DNA of 64,000 bases from Streptomyces wuyuanensis (GTDB lineage Bacteria; Actinomycetota; Actinomycetes; Streptomycetales; Streptomycetaceae): assembly GCF_900103455.1 (NCBI RefSeq), contig NZ_FNHI01000002.1:1-64000 (forward strand), read 5' to 3'. Made by a program: the position numbers and the translations under genes. Shown here one piece after another: positions 36,451-45,726 of the stretch; the first letter of the stretch is position 1, and each line of letters begins with the position of its first letter. The notes beneath the pieces were generated by a model. It did not search any database and had not been told where the DNA came from. It saw nothing but the letters and a program-made list of their open reading frames with translations.

Positions 36451-36918
36451 TCAGGCGCTCAGGGAGCGGGCGTAGTTGACCCGGTCCATGACCCAGTACA
36501 GGGTGTCCGGGCCGGTCGCCGGGATCAGCGTCGTGTGATGGCGGCCGCCGCTGCTGACACCGACCTGGATGTAGCCGGTCGTCCGCCGCTCCTTCATGAG
36601 CAGGAAGAGCAGGCCGAGGAGGCAGAAGACCGCGAACACGACCGCGAGCACGACGCCGGTCGTGGGGATCCTCTCCTCCGTCCGGGACATGTCCGTCACG
36701 TTCCACACCGCCCCCTTGAGGGGCAGCGTCCCGTTCGGGGTCACGATGGAGTCCTGGAGGACGACGATGTCGCCGACCGCCAGCAGGGGGACTCCGGGGC
36801 CGCCCAGCGGTGCGAGCGGCGCTGGGGCGAAGCGGTGTCCGTACTCCGGTGCGCCCGGGGGCTCCGCCGGGCCCCACTGGTAGTCGCCGCCGTCCTGGTA
36901 GGGGTTCGGCTGGTTCAT
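36451..36918 (-). CDS. Hypothetical single-pass membrane protein
   Basis: This 155-residue protein has a proline- and tyrosine-rich N-terminus (MNQPNPYQDGGDYQWGP), a small beta-like domain (VGDIVVLQDSIVTPNGTLPL), and one helix TGVVLAVVFAVFCLLGLLFL. A short C-terminal cytosolic or surface domain ends GPDTLYWVMDRVNYARSLSA. The ATG at 36918 follows GCGGGGA; an in-frame ATG at 36936 is an alternative. I recognise it as a conserved Streptomyces protein type but know no function. It lies downstream of the sdh terminator, so it is transcribed separately. Confidence 0.72.
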   Translation of the reverse strand: MNQPNPYQDGGDYQWGPAEPPGAPEYGHRFAPAPLAPLGGPGVPLLAVGDIVVLQDSIVTPNGTLPLKGAVWNVTDMSRTEERIPTTGVVLAVVFAVFCLLGLLFLLMKERRTTGYIQVGVSSGGRHHTTLIPATGPDTLYWVMDRVNYARSLSA

Positions 36919-36983
36919 CGGTCCCCGCTCTCGCATGACAGAAGCTGGCACGGCACAAGCCCGCCCGAAGCGAACGCACAGGG

Positions 36984-37026
36984 CAAGGGCCCGTTCCCGT
37001 ACGGCGAGCGTACAGAAACGGGCCCT
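36984..37026 (-). terminator. Terminator of the sdhCDAB operon
   Basis: AAGGGCCCGTT at 36984-36994 pairs perfectly with AACGGGCCCTT at 37016-37026, with a 21-base loop, 23 bases beyond the sdhB stop in the reading direction. Confidence 0.78.
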
Positions 37027-37049
37027 TGACGGAGCGTCTGACTCTTCGC

Positions 37050-37808
37050 TCAGAAGCGGCGGGTGATCAGCGCGCGCTTGACCTCCTGGATCGCCTTCGT
37101 GACCTCGATGCCACGCGGGCAGGCGTCCGTGCAGTTGAACGTCGTGCGGCAACGCCACACGCCGTCCTTGTCGTTGAGGATCTCCAGGCGCTGCTCGCCC
37201 GCCTCGTCGCGCGAGTCGAAGATGAAGCGGTGCGCGTTGACGATCGCCGCCGGGCCGAAGTACTGCCCGTCGTTCCAGAACACCGGGCAGGACGACGTGC
37301 ACGCGGCGCACAGGATGCACTTGGTGGTGTCGTCGAAGCGCTCGCGGTCCTCGGCCGACTGCAGCCGCTCGCGCGTGGGCTCGTTGCCCTTGGTGACCAG
37401 GAACGGCATGACGTCCCGGTACGCCTGGAAGAACGGCTCCATGTCCACGACCAGGTCCTTGAGGACCGTCAGGCCCTTGATGGCCTCGATCGTGATGGGC
37501 TTATCCGGGTTGATGTCCTTGATCAGCGTCTTGCAGGCGAGCCTGTTCTTGCCGTTGATCCGCATCGCGTCGGAGCCGCAGATGCCGTGCGCGCAGGAGC
37601 GGCGGAAGGTCAGCGAGCCGTCGACGTCCCACTTGATCTTGTGGAGACCGTCGAGCACGCGCTCCTTCGGGTCGATCTCGATCTGGAAGTCCTCCCAGAC
37701 CGCCGCGTCCGAGATCTCGGGGTTGAAGCGGCGGATCCGGAAGGTGACCGTGATGTAGGGGGAGGAGACGGCCTCCGCCTCCACCTTGTCCATGGTCGGG
37801 GTAGCCAT
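37050..37808 (-). CDS. sdhB: Succinate dehydrogenase iron-sulfur subunit
   Basis: This 252-residue subunit passes electrons from the flavin subunit to quinone. All three cluster regions are seen: the [2Fe-2S] site RSCAHGICGSDAMRIN plus a later cysteine (LACKTL), the [4Fe-4S] site CILCAACTSSCP, and the [3Fe-4S] site CRTTFNCTDACPRG. As in Escherichia coli, the third ligand position of the first cluster is Asp. The ATG overlaps the sdhA stop by one base. It is the last gene of the sdhCDAB operon, ahead of a terminator. Confidence 0.97.
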   Translation of the reverse strand: MATPTMDKVEAEAVSSPYITVTFRIRRFNPEISDAAVWEDFQIEIDPKERVLDGLHKIKWDVDGSLTFRRSCAHGICGSDAMRINGKNRLACKTLIKDINPDKPITIEAIKGLTVLKDLVVDMEPFFQAYRDVMPFLVTKGNEPTRERLQSAEDRERFDDTTKCILCAACTSSCPVFWNDGQYFGPAAIVNAHRFIFDSRDEAGEQRLEILNDKDGVWRCRTTFNCTDACPRGIEVTKAIQEVKRALITRRF

Positions 37809-39562
37809 CAGTACTTACGCTCCATCGGCTGGTAGCGGGTCTGGACGACGGGCTTGTAGTCGAGACGCACGGTCTCGGTCCCGTCGGCGCCGACCTCGCG
37901 GTACGCCATGGTGTGGCGCATGAAGTTGACGTCGTCGCGGTTCGGGAAGTCCTCGCGGTAGTGACCGCCGCGGGACTCCTTTCGGGCCAGGGCGGAGACG
38001 GCCATGACCTCGGCCAGGTCGAGCAGGTTGCCCAGCTCGACGGCCTCCAGCAGATCCGTGTTGAACCGCTTGCCCTTGTCCTGGACGGACACGTTCTTGT
38101 AGCGCGCGCGCAGCTCGGCGATCTTCTCGACGGCCGTCTTGATGGTCTGCTCCGTACGGAACACCATCACGTTGGCGTCCATCGTCTCCTGCAGCTCGCG
38201 GCGCAGTTCGGCGACCCGCTCGCCACCGGTGGAGTTGCGCAGGCGCTCGACCTGCTCCTCCACGAAGGCGGCCGGGTTCTCCGGCAGTTCGACCCAGTCG
38301 GCCTTCGCCGAGTACTCGGCGGCGGCGATGCCGGCGCGCTTGCCGAAGACGTTGATGTCGAGGAGCGAGTTGGTGCCGAGGCGGTTGGCGCCGTGCACCG
38401 ACACGCAGGCGACCTCACCCGCGGCGTACAGACCGGGCACGACGGTGGTGTTGTCCGCCAGGACCTCACCCTCGACGTTGGTCGGGATGCCGCCCATCGC
38501 GTAGTGCGCGGTCGGCTGGATCGGGATCGGGTCCGTGTAGGGCTCGATGCCGAGGTACGTGCGCGCGAACTCGGTGATGTCCGGGAGCTTGGCGTCCAGC
38601 TGCTCCGGCGGGAGGTGCGTCAGGTCCAGGTAGACGTGGTCGCCCTCGGGACCGCAGCCGCGGCCCTCGCGGATCTCCGTGTAGATGGAGCGGGAGACGA
38701 CGTCACGCGAGGCGAGGTCCTTCATGACGGGCGCGTACTTCTCCATGAAGCGCTCGCCGTCCTTGTTGCGGAGGATGCCGCCCTCGCCGCGGGCGCCCTC
38801 GGTGAGGAGGATGCCCATGCGCCAGATGCCCGTCGGGTGGAACTGGAAGAACTCCATGTCCTCCAGCGGCAGTCCGCGCCGGTAGCAGGCCGCCTGGCCG
38901 TCACCGGTGAGGGTGTGCGCGTTCGAGGTCACCTTGAAGAACTTGCCGGTGCCGCCGGACGCGTAGATGACGGACTTCGCCTGGAAGACGTGGATCTCGC
39001 CGGTGGCCAGCTCGTAGGCGACCACGCCGGCCGACTTCCTGACGCCGTCGACCTCGGTGATCAGCTGGTCGAGGACGTAGAACTCGTTGAAGAACTCCAC
39101 GCCCTCCTTGACGCAGTTCTGGTACAGCGTCTGGAGGATCATGTGGCCGGTGCGGTCCGCGGCGTAGCAGGACCGGCGGACCGGGGCCTCGCCGTGGTTG
39201 CGCGAGTGGCCGCCGAAGCGGCGCTGGTCGATGGTGCCCTGCGGCGTCCGGTTGAACGGCAGGCCCATCTTCTCCAGGTCGAGGACGGCGTCGATGGCCT
39301 CCTTCGCCAGGATCTCGGCGGCGTCCTGGTCGACCAGGTAGTCACCGCCCTTGACCGTGTCGAAGGTGTGCCACTCCCAGTTGTCCTCCTCCACGTTCGC
39401 CAGCGCGGCGGCCATGCCGCCCTGCGCGGCGCCCGTGTGGGAGCGGGTGGGGTACAGCTTCGTGAGCACGGCGGTACGGCTGCGCTTCGTCGACTCGATG
39501 GCGGCGCGCATGCCGGCGCCGCCGGCGCCGACGATGACGGTGTCGTACTTGTGAATCTTCAT
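37808..39562 (-). CDS. sdhA: Succinate dehydrogenase flavoprotein subunit
   Basis: This 584-residue subunit oxidises succinate to fumarate in the TCA cycle and respiratory chain. An FAD Rossmann motif is at VIVGAGGAGMRAAIE, and the covalent-FAD histidine is about H42 in RSHTGAAQGGM. The active-site loop GGHSRNHGEAPVRR and the catalytic region PTAHYAMGGIPTN and GANRLGTNSLLD follow, all as expected. The ATG at 39562 is 24 bases from the sdhD stop. Its stop overlaps sdhB. Confidence 0.97.
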   Translation of the reverse strand: MKIHKYDTVIVGAGGAGMRAAIESTKRSRTAVLTKLYPTRSHTGAAQGGMAAALANVEEDNWEWHTFDTVKGGDYLVDQDAAEILAKEAIDAVLDLEKMGLPFNRTPQGTIDQRRFGGHSRNHGEAPVRRSCYAADRTGHMILQTLYQNCVKEGVEFFNEFYVLDQLITEVDGVRKSAGVVAYELATGEIHVFQAKSVIYASGGTGKFFKVTSNAHTLTGDGQAACYRRGLPLEDMEFFQFHPTGIWRMGILLTEGARGEGGILRNKDGERFMEKYAPVMKDLASRDVVSRSIYTEIREGRGCGPEGDHVYLDLTHLPPEQLDAKLPDITEFARTYLGIEPYTDPIPIQPTAHYAMGGIPTNVEGEVLADNTTVVPGLYAAGEVACVSVHGANRLGTNSLLDINVFGKRAGIAAAEYSAKADWVELPENPAAFVEEQVERLRNSTGGERVAELRRELQETMDANVMVFRTEQTIKTAVEKIAELRARYKNVSVQDKGKRFNTDLLEAVELGNLLDLAEVMAVSALARKESRGGHYREDFPNRDDVNFMRHTMAYREVGADGTETVRLDYKPVVQTRYQPMERKY

Positions 39563-39585
39563 GGTGTGGAACCTCAGCCCCGTGC

Positions 39586-40059
39586 CTAGCGGATGTTCGG
39601 GTCGAAGGTGAAGATCACCAGCGTGCCCAGAAGGATGGTGAACACCGTGGCGGTGTACAGCAGGCCCTTGAGCCACAGACGCGTGTTCGGCCGCTCGGCG
39701 TAGTCGTTGATGACGGTACGCAGGCCGTTGGCGCCGTGCAGCATCGCCAGCCACAGCATCAGCAGGTCCCAGACCTGCCAGAACGGGTTCGCCCAGCGGC
39801 CCGCGACGAACGCGAAGCCGATCTTGGAGACACCGCCGTCCAGGACGAGCTGGATCAGCAGGTGGCCGATGACGAGGACGACGAGGACCACACCCGAAAG
39901 GCGCATGAAGAGCCATGCGGCCATCTCGAAGTTGCCGCGGGTCGACCGCGGGGTCCGGCCCGTCCGCTTGCGCGGGGGCTCGATGTACGGCGCGGGGTTG
40001 TCGGGGCCGTAGGCGGCGCCTTCGACGGCGCCGATCGCGGAAGGGGTCTCAGCGGACAT
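39586..40059 (-). CDS. sdhD: Succinate dehydrogenase hydrophobic membrane anchor
   Basis: This 157-residue anchor has three membrane helices (LSGVVLVVLVIGHLLIQLVL, LLMLWLAMLHGANGLRTVIN, LYTATVFTILLGTLVIFTF). It carries the haem- or quinone-linked histidines in GHLLIQ and LHGANGLRTVINDY. It anchors the SdhAB pair with SdhC and binds quinone. A 50-residue soluble N-terminus, longer than in proteobacteria, precedes the first helix. It starts nine bases after the sdhC stop. Confidence 0.93.
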   Translation of the reverse strand: MSAETPSAIGAVEGAAYGPDNPAPYIEPPRKRTGRTPRSTRGNFEMAAWLFMRLSGVVLVVLVIGHLLIQLVLDGGVSKIGFAFVAGRWANPFWQVWDLLMLWLAMLHGANGLRTVINDYAERPNTRLWLKGLLYTATVFTILLGTLVIFTFDPNIR

Positions 40060-40067
40060 GTCTGGCG

Positions 40068-40448
40068 TCAGCTCCCGAACAGTTCACGTGCGGCGTGGCC
40101 GAGCACCGGGTAGACGGCACCGGCCATCAGGACGACCCAGATGCCCATCACGGTCCAGAGCATCTGCTTCTGGTAGCGGGGGCCCTTGGACCAGAAGTCC
40201 ACGGCGATGACGCGAAGGCCGTTCAGCGCGTGGAAGAGGATGGCGGCCACCAGGCCGTACTCCAGCAGCGCGACGATCGGCGTCTTGTACGTCGCGACGA
40301 CCTCGTCGTAGGCCTCGGGGGAGACACGGACGAGAGCGGTGTCCAGCACGTGTACGAACAGGAAGAAGAAGATGAGGACGCCGGTGACTCGATGAGCCAC
40401 CCAGGACCACATACCTTCCCGGCCGCGGTACAGCGTTCCAGCCGGCAC
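40068..40448 (-). CDS. sdhC: Succinate dehydrogenase cytochrome b556 subunit
   Basis: This 126-residue haem b-type anchor starts at a GTG with GGAGGG ahead (nine bases). It has three helices and the family signatures REGMWSWVAHRVTGVLIFFF (with Ser, Arg and His of the quinone site) and LFHALNGLRVI. It is the first gene of sdhCDAB, and the promoter should lie in 40449-40602, between it and the decarboxylase-like gene, which is transcribed in the same direction. Confidence 0.93.
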   Translation of the reverse strand: MPAGTLYRGREGMWSWVAHRVTGVLIFFFLFVHVLDTALVRVSPEAYDEVVATYKTPIVALLEYGLVAAILFHALNGLRVIAVDFWSKGPRYQKQMLWTVMGIWVVLMAGAVYPVLGHAARELFGS

Positions 40449-40602
40449 GGAAAAACCCTCCGGGAGCGGGGATTGGAGCCGGCCGCCAGCGTCCTTCCAA
40501 GGTGACAGCTCTGTCGGTCTGGCCCGGCCGGGTACGGTCCACCGGCCCTCGCCATCGTAGCGACGACTTGTCGGATCCCTCGCCCGGGGTCCGCTGGTGT
40601 GA

Positions 40603-41187
40603 TCAAACAGGCACGGACGGGCTATCGGGGCGTCCGTAATCGGGGCATCCGGGATGGTCGGCCACCACATGGTCCAGCCGTGCCCGGGCGAGCCGGCGCA
40701 GTTCGTCGGCGGCGACCACCCGCTCGTCGTCCGGATCGTTCGTGAGCCGCGAGCGGATCCCGGCGAGTACCTGGTCGGACTGCTCGTCGGCCCGGAAGCC
40801 GTCCAGGCAGATCACGAAGGCGTGGCCGAAGCTCGCCTCGTAGGCGGCGTGCGCGGCCCGCAGGGCGGTGTGCGCCGCGGCCGGGGCGGCGGGATGCAGT
40901 CCGGACGACGACTCCGCGGCCAGCGCCTCGTCGAGGTCGGCGGCGGCCAGGTCGTAACTGGCCTCGTCGGCGGCGGCGAGCAGGGCGCCGAGGTCGGGGT
41001 AGGGGCGGTGGGCGGCGACCCGCCGGGCCCAGCGGCGGCTGCCGCAGCAACTGAGGAGGGTTGCGGTCGCGGCGGCGGCCGGGGCGGTGTTGAAGCGCTC
41101 CAGACCGGGCAGGTGCGCCCGGGCGGCCGGACGCGGTCCGGGAACGGACGCCGGGGAGGCGGGCCCGGCGGGGGCGGGGATCCGCAC
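40603..41187 (-). CDS. OHCU (ureidoimidazoline) decarboxylase-like protein with catalytic segment missing
   Basis: This 194-residue protein keeps the family frame: LPGLERFN, LLSCCGSRRWARRVAAHRPY, HAAYEASFGHAFVICLDGF and DELRRLARARLDHVV. The true enzyme has an HPRIG motif and an SRREQ motif between the two helical halves, which carry catalytic His and Glu. Here ALAAESSSGLHPAAPAAAHT replaces them, about 20 residues shorter, so allantoin-forming decarboxylation is unlikely. A divergent role is more likely than decay, because the frame is otherwise intact. The GTG at 41187 lacks a good ribosome binding site. It is upstream of and co-directional with sdhC. Confidence 0.8.
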   Translation of the reverse strand: MRIPAPAGPASPASVPGPRPAARAHLPGLERFNTAPAAAATATLLSCCGSRRWARRVAAHRPYPDLGALLAAADEASYDLAAADLDEALAAESSSGLHPAAPAAAHTALRAAHAAYEASFGHAFVICLDGFRADEQSDQVLAGIRSRLTNDPDDERVVAADELRRLARARLDHVVADHPGCPDYGRPDSPSVPV

Positions 41188-41439
41188 CGCCGGAGGGAGC
41201 GTGGGCGGTCGCTGCGGGAGACCGGTGTGCGATTCGCTGGACAGCGTGGACTCCGGGGCGACTGGGAAGCGTGGGGTGGTTGAGCTGCAACGCTATCGAG
41301 GCGCGCCAGAAGGTGTCCGAAGGATGCGCGAATTTCACCCGGACGGGAGAGTTTCGGTGTGCACCGTAGACGACCTCGGCGTAAATCACCCGATTAGGCT
41401 TTGTTCGTCATACTTCTTCATGAGGAGGAGGTTCTTTTC

Positions 41440-43047
41440 GTGATGTGGCACTCCCGGCGAGTGCGGCGGGTCACCCCGGCCGTAGCGGCCGCCATCGCGC
41501 TGTCGGCGGTCGCCTCCTGCTCCGCGGGCGGCTCCGCCGGCGCCGAGCGGGCCCAGGGGACGCCCAGGGCGGAGGCCGCACCGACGCCTCCCCCGAAGCC
41601 CTCCCCGACGAAGACCTATCCGCTGTCGACCGCGCCCATGACCATTCCCTCCGTGCGCGCCCACGAGGCGGCCCGCGGTCCTGGCTGGCGTCCGGCGGCG
41701 GGCAGCGCCGTCGTCGTCGCCAAGGGGAGCGAGGCGCTCGCCGACGAGGGCCGGCTGCTGGCGGGGGAGCTGAAGACCGGCTTCCGCAACGACGGGCCCG
41801 TGAAGGCCGGCGACATCGAGCTGTCGCTCGACTCCGCCGGCGGGGGCGCGCCCGAGTCTTACACCCTCACCGCGCGCGACGGCCGCGTCAGGGTCACCGG
41901 TCCGGACGAGGCCGGGGTCTTCTACGGCACCCGCACCCTGAAGCAGGCCGTCCGATCCGGCGGCGCGATGCCCGAGGGGGTCGTCCGCGACCGGCCCGAC
42001 CGGCCGCAGCGGGGTCTGAACGTCGACATCGCGCGCAAGCACTTCACCCCCGGCTGGATCGAGGCGCGGCTGCGCGAGATGGCCGACCTCAAGCTCAACG
42101 TGCTCGGCCTGCACTTCTCCGACGACCAGGGCTTCCGGATCGCCTCCGACACCCACCCCGAGGTCGTGTCCAGGGAGCACCTCAGCAAGGCCGAGGTGCG
42201 CAGGATCCTGGCGCTCGCGCGGAGTCTGCACATCACCGTCGTGCCGGAGATCGACTCTCCGGGGCACCTGGGCGCGGTCATGCGGGCCCACCCCCAGCTC
42301 CAGCTGCGCAACGTCCAGGGAGTGCCCCGGCAGGGCGCCATCGACATCTCCGATCCGGAGTCCGCGCGGATCGTCGACGACCTGCTGCGCGAGTACTCAC
42401 AGCTCTTCCCGGGCCGCTGGTTCCACGTCGGCGCCGACGAGTACCAGGCGCTGACCGTGCGCGACCCGCAGGCGTCGTACCCGCAGCTGGCCCGGGCGGC
42501 CGTGCGGCAGTACGGACCGAACGCCACGGTTCAGGACCTCGCGACCGGCTGGCTGAACGACCGGGCCGCGGTGGTGCGCGCCGCGCAGAAGCAGCCCAAG
42601 GCGTGGAACGACGGCTTCTTCCGCGGTGGCGCGGTCTCGCCCGCCAAGGACATCGAGGTCGAGTACTGGACGGGCAAGGAGATCGGCGCCCGGCCGCCGG
42701 CCGAGTACCTGGCGGAGGGCCGCAAGGTCGTCAACCTCAACGACGAGTACCTCTACTACGTGCTCGGCGAGCCCAACGACTTCACGTATCCGACGGGCCG
42801 TCGCATCTACGAGCAGTGGACGCCGCTCGTGCTGCGGGGGACCACCCCCGTCCCCGAGCGTTACTCCGGCCAGATCCTCGGCGGCCGCCTCGCCATCTGG
42901 GGCGACCGCGCCCAGGCGCAGACCCAGGACCAGGTGGCGGCGGGCATCCGCATGCCGCTGCGGGCGGTGTCCCAGAAGCTGTGGGCCCCGGGTCAGCCGG
43001 CGCTCTCGTGGGCGCAGTTCAACGCGCTGGCGGACAGGCTCGGCTGA
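41440..43047 (+). CDS. Secreted GH20 beta-N-acetylhexosaminidase lipoprotein
   Basis: This protein of about 535 residues has a lipobox VASC and a proline/threonine-rich linker. A GH20 N-terminal fold (GSEALADEGRLLAGELKTGF, FYGTRTLKQAVRSGG) is followed by the catalytic barrel. The catalytic Asp-Glu pair is D333-E334 in WFHVGADEYQAL, and the substrate loop VPEIDSPGHLGAVMRAHPQL is present. It cleaves terminal N-acetylhexosamines from chitin or murein fragments outside the cell. A very strong ribosome binding site (GAGGAGGAGG) favours the GTG at 41440; the ATG at 41443 is also possible. I saw no DasR-type site upstream. Confidence 0.92.
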   Translation: MMWHSRRVRRVTPAVAAAIALSAVASCSAGGSAGAERAQGTPRAEAAPTPPPKPSPTKTYPLSTAPMTIPSVRAHEAARGPGWRPAAGSAVVVAKGSEALADEGRLLAGELKTGFRNDGPVKAGDIELSLDSAGGGAPESYTLTARDGRVRVTGPDEAGVFYGTRTLKQAVRSGGAMPEGVVRDRPDRPQRGLNVDIARKHFTPGWIEARLREMADLKLNVLGLHFSDDQGFRIASDTHPEVVSREHLSKAEVRRILALARSLHITVVPEIDSPGHLGAVMRAHPQLQLRNVQGVPRQGAIDISDPESARIVDDLLREYSQLFPGRWFHVGADEYQALTVRDPQASYPQLARAAVRQYGPNATVQDLATGWLNDRAAVVRAAQKQPKAWNDGFFRGGAVSPAKDIEVEYWTGKEIGARPPAEYLAEGRKVVNLNDEYLYYVLGEPNDFTYPTGRRIYEQWTPLVLRGTTPVPERYSGQILGGRLAIWGDRAQAQTQDQVAAGIRMPLRAVSQKLWAPGQPALSWAQFNALADRLG

Positions 43048-43253
43048 GTCCGGGCTCCGGACGCCGGCCGTTCTCGCGTCGCGTACGGCCGTCCGCCCCG
43101 GGGTTGCGCGCCGACGCGGGCCGGGCGGTGCCGTCGGCCAGGAATGGGGTGAAACGGACTCAACAGGGTGGATCTTCGGCCGCGGGGGTGACGATTTTCG
43201 GCCACTCGGCGCTGTAAGTGACGTACTGCGAACGCACAGTCGGGGAGGCGTCG

Positions 43254-43772
43254 ATGGGCCTGGTGCAACTGATCGCGGAGGCGGACGAGCGGAGCCTGGC
43301 CGCGAGCGGTCTCGCGTGTCTCGACCGCTGCCAGCCCCTGCTCGACGAGGAGCCCGACGTGCTGCGGCCGCTCTGGGCCGGTATCGCCGAGGGGGAGGAG
43401 GGCTGGGCCGGGCACTTGGCCGCGGCCAGGGCGGCACTCGACGAGACGCCCGTCGACGACGCGTCGAGCGAGGCCTGGGCCCCCGTTCGGAAGATGATCG
43501 CCGCCGCCCCGTCCGAGTGGGCCGTCGGACCGCTCGGCGAATGGGCGACGGCCTGTTCCGCGCTGGCCCTGGAACTGCACCGGGAACTCGACCCGACCGG
43601 CGGCGCCGGCGGCCCGCTCGTCGCCGGCGAGGAGCGCCGGCAGATCCAGATCCTCGAGATCCTCGCCGGCTGTCCGGACGGCGCCGCGCTCCGCCGCGCC
43701 CTGGACCTGTCGACGGAGGGCCGGCGCGTGCTGCGCGCGGCCCTCTCCCGGCGGGCGAGGGCCCGGGGCTGA
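43254..43772 (+). CDS. Hypothetical helical protein
   Basis: This 172-residue, acidic, alpha-helical protein begins MGLVQLIAEADERSLAASGL and ends with a basic tail (STEGRRVLRAALSRRARARG). It has no signal peptide or membrane segment. The ATG at 43254 follows GGGGAGG by five bases. I recognise the type from Streptomyces but know no function. It stands alone between the GH20 gene and a convergent amidase gene. Confidence 0.72.
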   Translation: MGLVQLIAEADERSLAASGLACLDRCQPLLDEEPDVLRPLWAGIAEGEEGWAGHLAAARAALDETPVDDASSEAWAPVRKMIAAAPSEWAVGPLGEWATACSALALELHRELDPTGGAGGPLVAGEERRQIQILEILAGCPDGAALRRALDLSTEGRRVLRAALSRRARARG

Positions 43773-43893
43773 CCTTCCCGGCGGCGCGGAGTCCGGCCCG
43801 AGGGCCGGTACCGGTGTCCCGGGCGGGGCGGACGGCTACGGGTGCGGCGGCCCGTCCGAGGCGCACGGGAGGTCGCGGTGCGGCCCGCGCGTC

Positions 43894-45579
43894 TCACGTG
43901 CCCTGGCCGCCTGCAGCGGCCGGTCCGCCGCCCGGCACGGTCAGCCCCAGCGGCCCGCCGCTCGCGATCACCTCGGAACCGGCGAGGAGATCCGCGTAGC
44001 CGTCGCCGTCCAGGTCCTGGGCGGTCAGTGCCTCGGCGTCCGCGCCCACCGCGAGCGTGGGCGCACCGGCCGTGCTCAGGCCGGTGGGCGAACCGTGGTA
44101 GGTCACGATCCCCCGTCCGGTGGACACGGCCAGATCGTCGTACCCGTCGCCGTTCATGTCGCCCGAGGCGAGGGCGGAGCCGCCGGCGCCCATCAGGACG
44201 GTCGGCGAGGCGGTCGGGCGTCCGCGCGCGGGATCGCTCAGCACGACGAGCGGGGCGGCACCCTCCGGAGTGCGGTAGCCGACGGCCAGATCCCGGTCCC
44301 CGTCCCCGTCGAAGTCACCGCCGGCGGAGTCCTGCTCCTCGGCGTCGTCGGGTACGACGGCCGCGGCCTCGCCCCCCGGGTCGTGCGGCCAGGGCACTGG
44401 GGAGGTCTCCGGATCGCCGGCGCCCGACCCGTCGTCCTGTGCCGCGGCGGACAGGCGGATCGCGGGCAGATCGGCGTACAGATTGCCGCCGGGGCATTCG
44501 GTCGGGTACGCGTCACGGTGCCCGGGCAGCCGCGGGAGGGTGACGCGCTGCCCTTGCCGGAACTTGCCGTTGTCCACCGATGCCGTGAGCGTCGTCGTCC
44601 CGTTCACGGGCAGCCCGTAGAGGCCGAGTTTCCAGGATGCGAGCTTCGCGACGGCGTCGCGGACCGCGGACGTCGTGGTGGCGGTGCTGTAGTCGCCGAT
44701 CACCGACACGCTGCTGGTGTCGACGTTGAAGCCGTACGTGTGCGCACCCTGCACCGGCCGGTCGACGCCGCCGGCCCGGCCCTCGAAGATCCTTCCGCAC
44801 TTGTCGACGAGGAAGTGGTAGCCGATGTCGTTCCAGCCCTGACCCTCCACGTGGTACGTGAAGACGGCGCGGACGATCGCGGGCGAGTCGGCGCACTGGT
44901 ACGTGTTCGACCCCGCGGTGTGGTGGACGAAGACCGCCTTGGTGGTGGAGTTGTACGTGGGCGGCCCGCCGACCTTGGACTCGTCCGCGCCCCAGCCGGC
45001 CCGCATGGTCATCGGCGGCGCGCCTGCCGGAGCCTCGGTGCGGGCGGCGGACGGGGGCGCCGGGGCGCCGCCCTGCGGGTCCACGAGTTCGACCCGCAGC
45101 CCACGCGGCAGCGCCTGTCCCTCGGCCCGCAGCTGAACGCCGTCCGACGGTCCGGTCCACAGCGGCCGGCTGCCCGCCCGGAGGCCGGCGGAGGGCTGCC
45201 CGGGGCCGGTCTCGGGCGTCCGTACGTCCATGTCGAGCGGGTGCCAGGGCGACCAGACACCGGTACGGCCGTCCCGGGTGCGGACTTCGGCGGTGCCGAC
45301 CAGCTCCGCGTCCGGGTCGTCCCAGGTGACGCCGACCAGGCTGAACGGTTCGGTGGTGCGCGCCGGGAGCGAACGCTGCGCCGGGTCGTCGCCGGGTACG
45401 GGCACGCTGTGGATCCTGCCGGCGCCCGGCGCGTCCGCTTCGCGGGCGGGGGAAGCGGGGGACCGTACGGGGGAGACGGAAGGGGAACCGGGAGCCGAGG
45501 GAGGCGCTGCGGCCGTGAGGCCGGTGAGGCAGACGGCGGCGGTGCACGCGGCGGTGAAGGCCACGGGGCGGCATCTCAT
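43894..45579 (-). CDS. Secreted N-acetylmuramoyl-L-alanine amidase (PGRP) with FG-GAP propeller
   Basis: This 561-residue exported protein has a signal peptide (TAACTAAVCLTGLTAAAPP) and a beta-rich N-terminal domain. A PGRP/amidase_2 domain follows, with zinc ligands in FVHHTAGSNTYQ and PGHRDAYPTECPGGNLY, and GYHFLVDKCGRIFEGR. At the C-terminus are three FG-GAP repeats (DFDGDGDRDLAVG, DMNGDGYDDLAVS, DLDGDGYADLLAG), the start of a calcium-binding propeller. It would cut the muramic acid to L-alanine bond in peptidoglycan. A close paralogue, 46488-49208, lies nearby with a longer propeller. An in-frame ATG at 45609 is an alternative start. Confidence 0.92.
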   Translation of the reverse strand: MRCRPVAFTAACTAAVCLTGLTAAAPPSAPGSPSVSPVRSPASPAREADAPGAGRIHSVPVPGDDPAQRSLPARTTEPFSLVGVTWDDPDAELVGTAEVRTRDGRTGVWSPWHPLDMDVRTPETGPGQPSAGLRAGSRPLWTGPSDGVQLRAEGQALPRGLRVELVDPQGGAPAPPSAARTEAPAGAPPMTMRAGWGADESKVGGPPTYNSTTKAVFVHHTAGSNTYQCADSPAIVRAVFTYHVEGQGWNDIGYHFLVDKCGRIFEGRAGGVDRPVQGAHTYGFNVDTSSVSVIGDYSTATTTSAVRDAVAKLASWKLGLYGLPVNGTTTLTASVDNGKFRQGQRVTLPRLPGHRDAYPTECPGGNLYADLPAIRLSAAAQDDGSGAGDPETSPVPWPHDPGGEAAAVVPDDAEEQDSAGGDFDGDGDRDLAVGYRTPEGAAPLVVLSDPARGRPTASPTVLMGAGGSALASGDMNGDGYDDLAVSTGRGIVTYHGSPTGLSTAGAPTLAVGADAEALTAQDLDGDGYADLLAGSEVIASGGPLGLTVPGGGPAAAGGQGT

Positions 45580-45726
45580 GGGGCCGGAGCATAAGGAAGC
45601 AGCGGGCATATGGTGTGCAATGACGCTACGGCCGGGACGGTGACGCCCGTAATGAACGGTGATTGACGGGCTGTCCGAAAATGACTTACCCGAACTCCCG
45701 TTCCCGGTCATTGGTACGGTCCGGTC

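Noticed and set aside
41188-41439. DasR operator ahead of the GH20 gene
   Set aside because: Genes of this type often carry a TGGTCTAGACCA-like box, but no such palindrome occurs in the upstream region.
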